Origin: Oscillospiraceae bacterium
GTDB taxonomy: Bacteria > Bacillota > Clostridia > Oscillospirales > Oscillospiraceae
Assembly: GCA_017458885.1 (NCBI GenBank)
Contig: JAFSZQ010000094.1
Span: forward strand, 1-12,294
DNA: 12,294 nucleotides
Direction: 5' to 3'
Shown: positions 5,713 to 12,294 of the stretch, piece by piece
Position numbering within the stretch: the stretch's first letter is position 1
How the letters are laid out: each line of letters begins with the position of its first letter
Position numbers and translations under genes: made by a program
The notes under the pieces: generated by a model
What the model saw: only the letters and a program-made list of their open reading frames with translations
Database searches by the model: none
What the model was told of the DNA's origin: nothing

Positions 5713-7374
5713 TCACAGCCGCATGATGACGGGTATCACCATCGGGCTGCGCTTCGTGCTCTTGAAGAGATAGCTGCTGATCGCGCTCTTGATCGCGCCG
5801 CGCAGCTCGCTCATGTCGCGCCCGCGGCGGCCCTTGACGGTCTGCGCCGCGTTCATCGTCACGGTCTTGAGCTGCTCGATCAGCTCCACGGAGTCCTTGA
5901 CGTAGACGAAGCCGCGCGTGACGATCTCCGGCTCGGAGAGCATCTCGCCGCTCTGCGCGGAGATGGGCAGCACGGCGATGACCATGCCGTCCTCCGCCAG
6001 CAGCCGGCGGTCGCGCAGCACCACCGCGCCGACGTCGCCGACGCCGCTGCCGTCCACGAGCACATCGCCCGCGTCCACCGCGCCGGGCAGCACCTTCATC
6101 GCGCGCGCGCCGATCTCGATCACGTCGCCGTTCTCGCAGATGGCGACGTTCTTGCGGTCCATGCCCATCGACAGCGCGAGGTCCTTGTGGAGCTGGAGCA
6201 TCCTCTGCTCGCCGTGGACGGGGATGAAGTACTTGGGCTTGACGAGCGCGTGGATGATCTTCAGCTCCTCCTGACAGGCGTGGCCGGAGACGTGCAGCAT
6301 ATCCGCGCGGTCGTAGACCACGTCCGCGCCCTTGCGGAACAGCTCGTTGATGACGCGCGAGACCGTGTTCTCGTTGCCGGGGATCGCGGAGGCGGAGATG
6401 ATGACCTTGTCGCCGGGCCCGATCTCGATCTGCTTGTGCTGGGAGAACGCCATGCGGTACAGCGCGCTCATCTCCTCGCCCTGCGAGCCGGTCGTGACGA
6501 TCACCTGCTTGTCGAGGGGGAGGGTCTTGAGCTTGTTGAGATCGACCACCGTGTTCTTCGGGAACTTCATGTAGCCAAGCTCGCTTGCGACCTTGGTGAC
6601 GTTCTCCATGCTCCGGCCCGAGACCGCGACCTTGCGCCCGCAGGCGGCGGCGGCGTCGATGACCTGCTGGATGCGGTGGACGTTGGAGGCAAACGTCGTG
6701 ACGATGATGCGCTGACGGCAGGGCGCGAAGAGGCGGTCGAAGGTCTTGCCGACCATGCGCTCGCTCATCGTGTAGCCCGGGCGCTCGACGTTCGTCGAGT
6801 CCGCGAGCAGCGCCAGCACGCCCTCCTTGCCCAGCGCCCCGAAGCGCGCGAGGTCGATGACCTCGCCGTCGATGGGCGTGGAGTCGATCTTGAAGTCGCC
6901 CGTGTGGACGACCGTGCCGAGCGGCGTGTGGATCGCGAACGCCACGCTGTCCGCGATGGAATGGTTGACGTGGATGAACTCCACGCTGAATTTGCCCGCC
7001 TTGACGGTCATGCCGCTCTCGACGGTGACGATCTTCGTCGTTTTCGCAAGAGCGTGCTCCTCGAGCTTCAGGCGGATCAGCCCCGCCGTGAGGCGGGTGC
7101 AGTAGATGGGCATATTGATCTGCTTCAAAACGTAGGGGATCGCGCCGATGTGATCCTCGTGCCCGTGCGTGATGAACAGGCCCCGGATGCGCTTTTTGTT
7201 TCGGATGAGATAGCTCACGTCGGGGATGACGCAGTCGATGCCGTACATACTCTCGTCGGGGAACGCCATGCCGCAGTCGACGACGACGATCTCCCCGCCG
7301 CACTCGTAGACGGTCATGTTCTTGCCGATCTCGTCCAGTCCCCCGAGGGGGATGATCTTCAATTGTTCAGCCAA
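5713..7374 (-). CDS. rnj: Ribonuclease J
   Basis: The 553-residue protein is a full-length RNase J, an endonuclease and 5'-to-3' exonuclease central to mRNA decay and rRNA maturation in Firmicutes. The metallo-beta-lactamase core shows HGHEDH (70-75), His142-type ligand region FIHVNHS (133-139) and HTGD (157-160). The beta-CASP part shows ADSTNVERPGYT (191-202), TTGSQGEEMSAL (294-305), HVSGHACQEELK (361-372) and PVHGE (385-389; His387 is the likely third-ligand equivalent of His390 in B. subtilis J1). A C-terminal domain follows to residue 553. The start is TTG at 7372-7374; the peptide from there aligns with the usual N-terminus and no ATG is near. AGGAG (complement of 7386-7390) is 11 bases ahead and AAGGA (7378-7382) only three, so initiation is probably suboptimal. 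It converges on the MFS gene and is divergent from gdpP. Only one RNase J is visible, so J1 versus J2 is not assigned. Confidence 0.96.
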   Translation of the reverse strand: MAEQLKIIPLGGLDEIGKNMTVYECGGEIVVVDCGMAFPDESMYGIDCVIPDVSYLIRNKKRIRGLFITHGHEDHIGAIPYVLKQINMPIYCTRLTAGLIRLKLEEHALAKTTKIVTVESGMTVKAGKFSVEFIHVNHSIADSVAFAIHTPLGTVVHTGDFKIDSTPIDGEVIDLARFGALGKEGVLALLADSTNVERPGYTMSERMVGKTFDRLFAPCRQRIIVTTFASNVHRIQQVIDAAAACGRKVAVSGRSMENVTKVASELGYMKFPKNTVVDLNKLKTLPLDKQVIVTTGSQGEEMSALYRMAFSQHKQIEIGPGDKVIISASAIPGNENTVSRVINELFRKGADVVYDRADMLHVSGHACQEELKIIHALVKPKYFIPVHGEQRMLQLHKDLALSMGMDRKNVAICENGDVIEIGARAMKVLPGAVDAGDVLVDGSGVGDVGAVVLRDRRLLAEDGMVIAVLPISAQSGEMLSEPEIVTRGFVYVKDSVELIEQLKTVTMNAAQTVKGRRGRDMSELRGAIKSAISSYLFKSTKRSPMVIPVIMRL

Positions 7375-7442
7375 TGGTCCTTACACTCCTGTTTCCAAAA
7401 ATAGATCAGCAAAGTCCGCACGGCGGCAAAAACGCGCACGAT

Positions 7443-7486
7443 CGCGGACGTCCGCGCGTCCGCGTTTCGCCCTGCATCGCGAAACG
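7443..7486 (-). repeat. Cluster of palindromes and repeats in the presumed rnj leader
   Basis: Bases 7443-7456 form a perfect 14-base palindrome (CGCGGACGTCCGCG). The octamer CGTCCGCG is tandemly repeated at 7449-7456 and 7457-7464. Next, CGTTTCGC (7463-7470) and GCGAAACG (7479-7486) form an 8-bp stem with an 8-base loop. Another short hairpin (7491-7503, GCGCC/GGCGC) lies beside them. In rnj mRNA these could fold as alternative hairpins. Function is inferred, not shown. Confidence 0.55.
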
Positions 7487-7572
7487 GCACGCGCCGGCGG
7501 CGCCCTCCGAGACCCGTATGGACTTTTGCTTTATATGTACCGCGCGGCGTCACGCCCGCACGGCAAATATTC

Positions 7573-7611
7573 ATTGCCATATAGTATATCACGCTTGTCA
7601 AGTGTTTTATA
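7573..7611 (-). promoter_or_regulatory. Candidate rnj promoter region
   Basis: The minus strand has a consensus TTGACA (complement of 7596-7601) and an extended -10-like TGATATACT (complement of 7583-7591). Their spacing (seven bases) is too short to act together. Either the TATACT works as an extended -10 with a poor -35, or TTGACA pairs with a weak -10 near 7573-7578. The AT-rich patch makes a promoter here likely, but the exact boxes are uncertain. Confidence 0.4.
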
Positions 7612-7650
7612 CCGGCGGCGCGAAAAGAGAAAAAACCGCGGAATTTTGGC

Positions 7651-7680
7651 TTGTAAGGACACGGCGTTCCGTGTTATAAT
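7651..7680 (+). promoter_or_regulatory. Promoter of the gdpP-rplI-dnaB-tilS operon
   Basis: TTGTAA (7651-7656), an 18-base spacer and consensus TATAAT (7675-7680) preceded by TGT, an extended -10. Transcription would begin near 7687, about 36 bases before the gdpP ATG. No other clear promoter is seen before rplI, dnaB or tilS. Confidence 0.8.
7659..7674. promoter_or_regulatory. Inverted repeat filling the gdpP promoter spacer, possible operator
   Basis: ACACGG (7659-7664) and CCGTGT (7669-7674) are perfect inverted copies separated by CGTT. The repeat ends directly against the -10 box and nearly fills the spacer, a position suited to a repressor or spacer-binding activator. No regulator gene is visible nearby. 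Confidence 0.45.
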
Positions 7681-7722
7681 ATCTTATCTATTGCCTGCTT
7701 TTTCGGGAAAGGGGCTGATCGA

Positions 7723-9711
7723 ATGTCAAAACGGATGACCAAGCTGGCCGAGCCGAGTATGCGGCTCAACTTCGTCATCGCGGTGCTTTTCACGCTCGCG
7801 GCGTTCGCGGTCGGCGAGCCCGTGCTGGGCGCTGCGGAGGCGGTCGCCGTCGTCGCGCTGTATTTTTACTTCCGCGCGGCGCTCAAAAAGCGCAGCGAGG
7901 CGATCCGGCGCTACATCGACGACGTGGCGGACGACGTGACCAGCGCCGAGCACGGCTCGATGCTCTCCGCGCCCATCGCGATGATGGTCTTCCGCCCCGA
8001 CACGCGGGAGATCCTCTGGAGCAACGACAGCTTCCGCGCGCTCACGGGCGTGAAGGAGGACGTGTTCGGGAACCGGCTGGAGGACGCGCTGCCGGCGTTC
8101 GCGTTCCAGTGGCTGCTGGAGAACAGGAGCGAGGCGCCGGAGACCGTTGCGGTCAACGGCCGCCGCTTCCACGTCTACGGCAAGCTCGACCGCCACGGCG
8201 GCGCGCGCCGCAGCACGATGCTCGCCACGACCTATTGGCTCGACGTGACCGAGGCGGAGGCGCTGCGCGAGGCGAGCGAGAAGGGCCGCCCCATCGTCGG
8301 CGTCATCATGCTCGACAACTACGACGAGCTGATGAAGGCGGGCACCGAGGCGTCGCGCTCGGCGCTGCTCGCGCGCATCGACGAGAAGCTCAATGCGTGG
8401 CTCGACGGGGCGGAGAGCCTGTTCTGCCGCCTCGACCGCAACCAGTACCTCTTCGTCACGACGAAGGAGAAGTACGACGCGCTCTCGCGCGAGAAGTTCA
8501 ACGTGCTCGACGCCGTGCGCGAGGTCGTGACCGAGGACGGCGTCGCCGCGACGCTCTCCATCGGCGTCGGACGGGACGCGCCGGACTTCGGCACGCTCTA
8601 CAAGTACGCGACGCTGTCCATCGAGATGGCGCTCTCGCGCGGCGGCGATCAGGTCGTCGTGCGCAACCAGCTCGATTTCGAGTTCTACGGCGGCAAGACG
8701 CAGGCGTCGGAGAAGCGCACGAAGGTCAAGTCCCGCGTCATGGCGAACGCGCTTGGCGAGCTGATTTCCGACGCCTCGCAGGTGTTCGTCATGGGGCACA
8801 AGCACGCGGACATGGACGCCGTGGGCGCGGCGGCGGGCGTGGTGTGCATCGCGCGCAAGCGCGGCAAGAAGGCGCACATCGTCATCGACCTCGACGACAA
8901 CCCCTCCGGCTCGGTGCTCGCGCGGCTCAAGGCGCTGCCGGAGTACGAGGATACCTTCATGAGCGGAAACGAGGCGTTCATCCAGGCGCGCTCGGGCGCG
9001 CTGCTGGTCGTCGTGGACACGAACCGCCCCGACTTCGTCGAGTCCGAGCCGCTGCTCGACGCCTGCAACCGCGTCGCGGTCATCGACCACCACCGCCGCG
9101 CCGCGAGCTACATCGAAAACGCCGCGCTCAACTTCCACGAGCCCTACGCCTCGAGCGCGTCGGAGCTCGTGACGGAGCTGCTGCAATACCTCGTCGAGCC
9201 GAAGGACATCTTACGCGCGGAGGCGGAGGCGTTGCTCGCGGGCATGGTGCTGGATACGAAGAATTTTACGCGCCGCACCGGCGGGCGCACCTTTGACGCC
9301 GCCGCGTACCTGCGCCGCGCGGGCGCGGACACGGCGGACGTGCAGCGCCTGTTCCAGGGCGATCTCAAGGACATGATCGAGCGTTACACCATCATCCGCC
9401 ACGCGGAGATGTACCGCGAGGACATCGCCATCGCCGCCGTGGAGGAGGAGGTCGACCGCGTCACCGCCGCGCAGGCGACGGACGAGCTGCTGACGCTCCA
9501 GGGCGTGCGCGCGTCGTTCGTGCTCTACCGGCAGGGCGGCGGCGTGAACCTCTCCGCGCGCTCGCTCGGCGAGCTGAACGTGCAGCTCGTGATGGAGAAG
9601 CTCGGCGGCGGCGGCAACTCGACCACCGCCGGCGCGCAGATACCGGACGGCACGGTGGACGCCGTGCGCGAGCAGTTGATGCGCGCCATCGACGAATATT
9701 TGGAGGAATAG
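7723..9711 (+). CDS. gdpP: Cyclic-di-AMP phosphodiesterase GdpP (YybT family)
   Basis: The 662-residue protein has the full GdpP layout. Two membrane helices lie at about 15-50, a PAS-like domain at about 80-175, and a degenerate GGDEF domain at about 190-320 in which RLDRNQY (236-242) replaces GGDEF. The DHH phosphodiesterase domain includes GHKHADMDAVGAA (358-370), VDTNRP (431-436), IDHHRR (454-459) and VLDTKNFTRRTG (509-520). The DHHA1 domain ends with GGGGNSTTAG (628-637). GdpP is membrane-bound and hydrolyses c-di-AMP to pApA, affecting potassium and osmotic balance, cell-wall stress and beta-lactam tolerance. In B. subtilis the PAS domain binds heme. The expected metal ligands, including His359, Asp363, Asp365, Asp432, His456 and Asp511, are present. 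Asn632 stands where a GGGH-type motif usually has His. ATG at 7723 follows AAAGGGG (7708-7714). It is the first gene of the operon; rplI starts 11 bases after the stop. Confidence 0.96.
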   Translation: MSKRMTKLAEPSMRLNFVIAVLFTLAAFAVGEPVLGAAEAVAVVALYFYFRAALKKRSEAIRRYIDDVADDVTSAEHGSMLSAPIAMMVFRPDTREILWSNDSFRALTGVKEDVFGNRLEDALPAFAFQWLLENRSEAPETVAVNGRRFHVYGKLDRHGGARRSTMLATTYWLDVTEAEALREASEKGRPIVGVIMLDNYDELMKAGTEASRSALLARIDEKLNAWLDGAESLFCRLDRNQYLFVTTKEKYDALSREKFNVLDAVREVVTEDGVAATLSIGVGRDAPDFGTLYKYATLSIEMALSRGGDQVVVRNQLDFEFYGGKTQASEKRTKVKSRVMANALGELISDASQVFVMGHKHADMDAVGAAAGVVCIARKRGKKAHIVIDLDDNPSGSVLARLKALPEYEDTFMSGNEAFIQARSGALLVVVDTNRPDFVESEPLLDACNRVAVIDHHRRAASYIENAALNFHEPYASSASELVTELLQYLVEPKDILRAEAEALLAGMVLDTKNFTRRTGGRTFDAAAYLRRAGADTADVQRLFQGDLKDMIERYTIIRHAEMYREDIAIAAVEEEVDRVTAAQATDELLTLQGVRASFVLYRQGGGVNLSARSLGELNVQLVMEKLGGGGNSTTAGAQIPDGTVDAVREQLMRAIDEYLEE

Positions 9712-9722
9712 GAGGACATCCC

Positions 9723-10166
9723 ATGAAGATCATTCTTTTGCAGGACATCCGCGGACAGGGCAAGAAGGGCGAGCTGATCGACGCCGCCGAGGGCTACGCG
9801 CGCAACTACCTGCTGCCGCGCAAGCTCGCGGTGCCCGCCACGGCGGACGCCGTCAACACGATGAAGCTCAAGGACGCTGCCCACCGCAGGGAGGAGGCGG
9901 CGAACCGCGCCGCCGCGGTCGCCGCGGCGGACACGCTGCGCGGCAAGACCGTCAAGGTAGCCGCCAAGGGCGGCGCGGGCGGCAAGCTGTTCGGCGCGGT
10001 CACCGGCAAGGAGATCGCGGACGCGGTCGCGGCGCAGTTCGGCGTCGCCGTCGCGAAGCAGCAGATCGCCGCCGAGCCGATCAAGACGTTCGGCACGCAC
10101 ACCGTCCGCGCGAAGCTCGGCTACGAGGTCAGCGTGGAGTTCTCCGTGGAGGTCGCGGAAGAATAA
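9723..10166 (+). CDS. rplI: 50S ribosomal protein bL9
   Basis: The 147-residue protein begins with the bL9 N-domain signature: MKIILLQDIRGQGKKGE, then GYARNYLLPRKLA (24-36). A long Ala-rich connecting helix follows (about 41-74). The C-terminal domain has KLFGAVTGKEIADAV and ends in GYEVSVEFSVEV. bL9 binds domain V of 23S rRNA near the L1 stalk and influences reading-frame maintenance. Length is normal. The SD AGGAGG (9710-9715) overlaps the gdpP stop codon (9709-9711), so the genes are tightly linked. The order gdpP-rplI-dnaB is conserved in Firmicutes such as B. subtilis (yybT-rplI-dnaC). Confidence 0.97.
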   Translation: MKIILLQDIRGQGKKGELIDAAEGYARNYLLPRKLAVPATADAVNTMKLKDAAHRREEAANRAAAVAAADTLRGKTVKVAAKGGAGGKLFGAVTGKEIADAVAAQFGVAVAKQQIAAEPIKTFGTHTVRAKLGYEVSVEFSVEVAEE

Positions 10167-10184
10167 CGAGGGAGGCGCAGCCCC

Positions 10185-11555
10185 ATGCCAATGGACGACG
10201 AACTGTTATACCGCCAGATGCCGCACAGCCTCGAGGCGGAGCAGGCGGTGCTCGGCTCGATGCTCATCGACGCCGAGTGCGTCAAGGACGTGATGGAGAA
10301 GCTCCGCCCCGAGGATTTCTACCTGCGCCAAAACCGCGAGGTGTTCGAGACCATCTACTCCATGTTCCTCTACAGCCGCCCCATCGACGCGCTGACCGTC
10401 GTGGGCGAGATGGAGAAGAACGGCACCTACGACCCGAACACCACCCGCGCCTACCTTGCCGAGCTGATGGAGATCACGCCCACGAGCGCGAACGTGCTCG
10501 AGTACGCGGACATCGTGCTCGACAAGGCGTTGCTGCGCGCCGTCGCGTCCGCGGCGGGGGAGATCACCGCGCTTGTGCAGGACGGCGCGGGCGGCGCGGC
10601 GGCGGTGCTCGAGGCGGCGGAGCAGAAGATCTACGCCGTGCGCCGCGGGCGCAGCGCGCAGGATATGGAGCGCATCGGGCCCGTGCTGCAGGGCGTGCTC
10701 GACCGTCTGGTCGAGCTGTCGGCGGCGGGCGGCGCGGCGCAGCCGGGGCTGCCCATCGGCTTTTCCGCCATCGACGAGAAGACCGCGGGCTTCGGCAGCA
10801 GCGACCTCGTGCTGCTCGCGGCGCGCCCGGGCATGGGCAAGACGAGCCTTGCGCTCAACGTCGCGCTCAACGTCGCGCGTTCGAGCCGCAAGGCGGTGGC
10901 GGTCTTTTCCCTGGAAATGTCGAAGGAGCAGCTCGTCACGCGCATTTTGTCCAATCAGGCGACGGTGGAGAGCCGGCGGCTGATCACGGGCAGCCTGCGC
11001 GAGTCGGACTGGGAGCGCATCGCGAGCGCGACGACGGTCTTGAGCCCGCTCGACATCCGCATCGACGACAACCCGCTGCTTACCGTCGCGGATATGAACG
11101 CCAAGTGCCGCCGCATCGACAACCTCGGTCTGGTTGTCGTGGACTATCTGCAGCTCATGACCTCGGCGGGCGGCAACGTCGGCACGCGGAACGACAGCCG
11201 CCAGCAGGCGGTCAGCGATATGTCGCGTATGCTCAAGATCATGGCGAAGGAGCTGGGCGTGCCGGTGCTGTGCCTCTCGCAGCTCTCCCGCGCGAACGAG
11301 AAACGCGAGGACAAGCGCCCCATGCTCTCCGACCTGCGCGACTCCGGCGCCATCGAGCAGGACGCGGACATCGTGCTGTTCCTCTACCGCGACGACTATT
11401 ACAAGGAGGACAGCGAGCAGCACAACGTCGCCGAGTGCATCATCGCCAAGAACCGCCACGGCTCGACGGGCAAGGTGAACCTGACGTGGTCGCCCGAGTA
11501 CACGACGTTTTCGACCTACGAGGGCCGCTACGACGAAGAGGAGGAGCCGTGGTGA
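10185..11555 (+). CDS. dnaB: Replicative DNA helicase DnaB (DnaC in Bacillus naming)
   Basis: The 456-residue protein is a normal-length hexameric 5'-to-3' replicative helicase. The N-terminal DnaB domain (about 10-115) starts MPHSLEAEQAVLGSML. A linker (about 150-185) joins it to the RecA-like motor. Walker A is ARPGMGKTS (213-221), FSLEMSKEQL (241-250) is the helicase H1a-type region, Walker B is VVVDYLQL (317-324), then LCLSQLSRANEKR (362-374), SDLRDSGAIEQDAD (382-395) and KNRHGSTG (422-429) with the arginine-finger region. The C-terminus is acidic (DEEEEPW). No intein interrupts it. ATG at 10185 has GGAGG nine bases upstream (10171-10175); the next ATG at 10191 would be 15 bases away. The last four bases overlap tilS as GTGA. 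Confidence 0.97.
   Translation: MPMDDELLYRQMPHSLEAEQAVLGSMLIDAECVKDVMEKLRPEDFYLRQNREVFETIYSMFLYSRPIDALTVVGEMEKNGTYDPNTTRAYLAELMEITPTSANVLEYADIVLDKALLRAVASAAGEITALVQDGAGGAAAVLEAAEQKIYAVRRGRSAQDMERIGPVLQGVLDRLVELSAAGGAAQPGLPIGFSAIDEKTAGFGSSDLVLLAARPGMGKTSLALNVALNVARSSRKAVAVFSLEMSKEQLVTRILSNQATVESRRLITGSLRESDWERIASATTVLSPLDIRIDDNPLLTVADMNAKCRRIDNLGLVVVDYLQLMTSAGGNVGTRNDSRQQAVSDMSRMLKIMAKELGVPVLCLSQLSRANEKREDKRPMLSDLRDSGAIEQDADIVLFLYRDDYYKEDSEQHNVAECIIAKNRHGSTGKVNLTWSPEYTTFSTYEGRYDEEEEPW
11539..11544 (+). promoter_or_regulatory. tilS ribosome binding site inside the dnaB tail
   Basis: AGGAGG lies within the Glu codons of the dnaB C-terminus. It is seven bases from GTG 11552 and four from GTG 11549, so it favours 11552 as the tilS start. 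The acidic tail of DnaB may be partly shaped by this signal. Confidence 0.7.
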
Positions 11556-12294
11556 GGCTGCAAGCCGCCGAGGCGCTGGCGGCGGCGTACGATATGCTGC
11601 CGCGCGGCGCGCTCGTGCTCGCTGCCGTGTCGGGCGGGGTGGACTCCATCTCGCTGCTGCACTGGCTCCATACGCGCGGAGTCCGCGTCGCGGCGGCGCA
11701 TCTGCACCACGGTCTGCGCGGCGCGGCGGCGGACGGGGACGAGGCGTTCGTCCGCGACTTCTGCGCCGCGCGGGACATCCCGTTCCGCGCCGAACACGCC
11801 GACGTGGGCGCGCTCGCGGCGGAATGGGGCGTCTCCACCGAGGAGGCGGGGCGCGCGGCGCGCTACGGCTTTCTGGAGCGCGCGGCGGCGGAGCTGGGCG
11901 CGACGCGCGTCGCCACCGCGCATCACGCGGACGACAACGCCGAGACGCTGCTTTTCCAGCTCGTCCGCGGCGCGAAGAGCGGGCTGGGCGGCATCGCGCC
12001 GGTACGCGGCGTCTACATCCGCCCGTTTTTGGGCGTGACGCGGGCGGAGATCGAGGCCTACGCCGCGGAGAACGGGCTTTCGCACCGGCTCGACGAGATG
12101 AACCTCGACGACGCCTTTGCCCGCAACTATCTCCGCCACGAGGTCATGCCGCGGCTCAAGACGCTCAACGCCGCCGCCGCCGTCCACATGGCGGACGCGG
12201 CGCGGACGCTGCGCGTCGAGGGCGCGTATCTGGACGCGCTCGCGCGGGAGCGGCTGGTCTCCGGCGGCGCGACGTTCGGCGAGACGCGCGTCAC
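11552..12294 (+). CDS. tilS: tRNA(Ile)-lysidine synthase TilS (N-terminal part, runs off the window)
   Basis: The first 247 codons are visible. The PP-loop ATPase motif SGGVDS is at 27-32, followed by HLHHGLRG (50-57), the ATAHHADDNAET block (121-132), RPFLGVTRAEIEAY (157-170) and RNYLRHEVMPRL (191-202). These order and match the TilS N-terminal domain. TilS adds lysine to C34 of tRNA(Ile)-CAU using ATP, changing its reading from AUG to AUA, and is essential in most bacteria. The start is GTG at 11552, overlapping the dnaB stop as GTGA, with AGGAGG (11539-11544) seven bases ahead; GTG 11549 is the alternative. The C-terminal substrate-binding domains lie beyond the window. Translation is probably coupled to dnaB. 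Confidence 0.93.
   Translation, partial: MRLQAAEALAAAYDMLPRGALVLAAVSGGVDSISLLHWLHTRGVRVAAAHLHHGLRGAAADGDEAFVRDFCAARDIPFRAEHADVGALAAEWGVSTEEAGRAARYGFLERAAAELGATRVATAHHADDNAETLLFQLVRGAKSGLGGIAPVRGVYIRPFLGVTRAEIEAYAAENGLSHRLDEMNLDDAFARNYLRHEVMPRLKTLNAAAAVHMADAARTLRVEGAYLDALARERLVSGGATFGETRV

Larger units (their letters stand above)
7375..7722. other. Divergent intergenic region between rnj and gdpP (348 bases)
   Basis: No gene is supported here. The right third holds the gdpP promoter (7651-7680). The AT-rich centre (about 7565-7612) holds the likely rnj promoter. The left half (about 7400-7510) is very GC-rich and palindromic and would be the rnj 5' leader, about 200 bases long. Short open frames run through on both strands but have no ribosome binding site or recognisable protein. 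I saw no T-box or known riboswitch consensus. Confidence 0.7.

Noticed and set aside
4573..7404. A 943-codon open frame on the plus strand across the MFS gene and antisense to rnj
   Set aside because: It runs straight through the perfect terminator at 5680-5708, has no recognisable domain and lies opposite a clear RNase J.
7400..7640. Possible T-box or metabolite riboswitch ahead of rnj or gdpP
   Set aside because: I could not find a T-box consensus or a familiar riboswitch core on either strand. Only simple palindromes are visible.
7316..7738. Small open frames within the rnj-gdpP intergenic region on both strands
   Set aside because: They have no ribosome binding site, no recognisable protein, and cross the promoter and the starts of rnj and gdpP.
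1..12294. A previously undescribed multi-gene defence or mobile system
   Set aside because: Apart from the ordinary type II TA pair, the genes are housekeeping or known families in conserved order. There are no transposases, integrases, CRISPR repeats or attachment-site duplications that I can see.

Overview
The window looks like chromosomal DNA from a high-GC member of the Clostridia (Firmicutes). Hand counts support this: positions 8041-8100 are 42/60 G+C. The gene content agrees: RNase J, a GdpP-type c-di-AMP phosphodiesterase directly followed by rplI and dnaB, strong purine-rich ribosome binding sites, sigma-A-like promoters and a secreted protease with S-layer homology (SLH) repeats. 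I cannot place the genus from the sequence alone.

Left part (1-3510): the end of an unrecognised gene with a Gly/Pro/Gln repeat tail (+) meets a leftward block at a hairpin terminator. The leftward block reads, in transcription order, a type II toxin-antitoxin pair (Phd/YefM-like antitoxin, then RelE/ParE-like toxin), an SLH-anchored S41 protease and a DUF362 protein. The TA pair is a visibly AT-richer island (3001-3060 is 29/60 G+C). I see no terminator or clear promoter between the toxin and the protease, so the TA promoter may also feed the protease and DUF362 genes.

Middle (3511-7374): back-to-back promoters at about 3536-3623 drive the TA genes leftward and rsmI rightward. rsmI (16S rRNA C1402 2'-O-methyltransferase) overlaps a 12-TM-class MFS transporter gene by four bases. 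The MFS gene converges on rnj (RNase J), and both genes share one near-perfect hairpin terminator. The MFS stop codon lies inside that hairpin.

Right part (7375-12294): a 348-base divergent intergenic region separates rnj from gdpP. It holds a GC-rich stretch of palindromes in the presumed rnj leader and a good gdpP promoter with an inverted repeat filling most of its spacer. gdpP-rplI-dnaB-tilS run in one direction with gaps of 11 and 18 bases and then a four-base overlap. They form a housekeeping operon: c-di-AMP breakdown, ribosomal protein bL9, replicative helicase and tRNA(Ile) lysidine synthase. tilS runs off the right edge.

I see no CRISPR array, rRNA or tRNA gene, insertion sequence or obviously new multi-gene system. 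The points most worth a second look are the TA island upstream of the surface protease, the inverted repeats inside two promoters, the Asn in the GdpP glycine-rich motif and the structured rnj leader.
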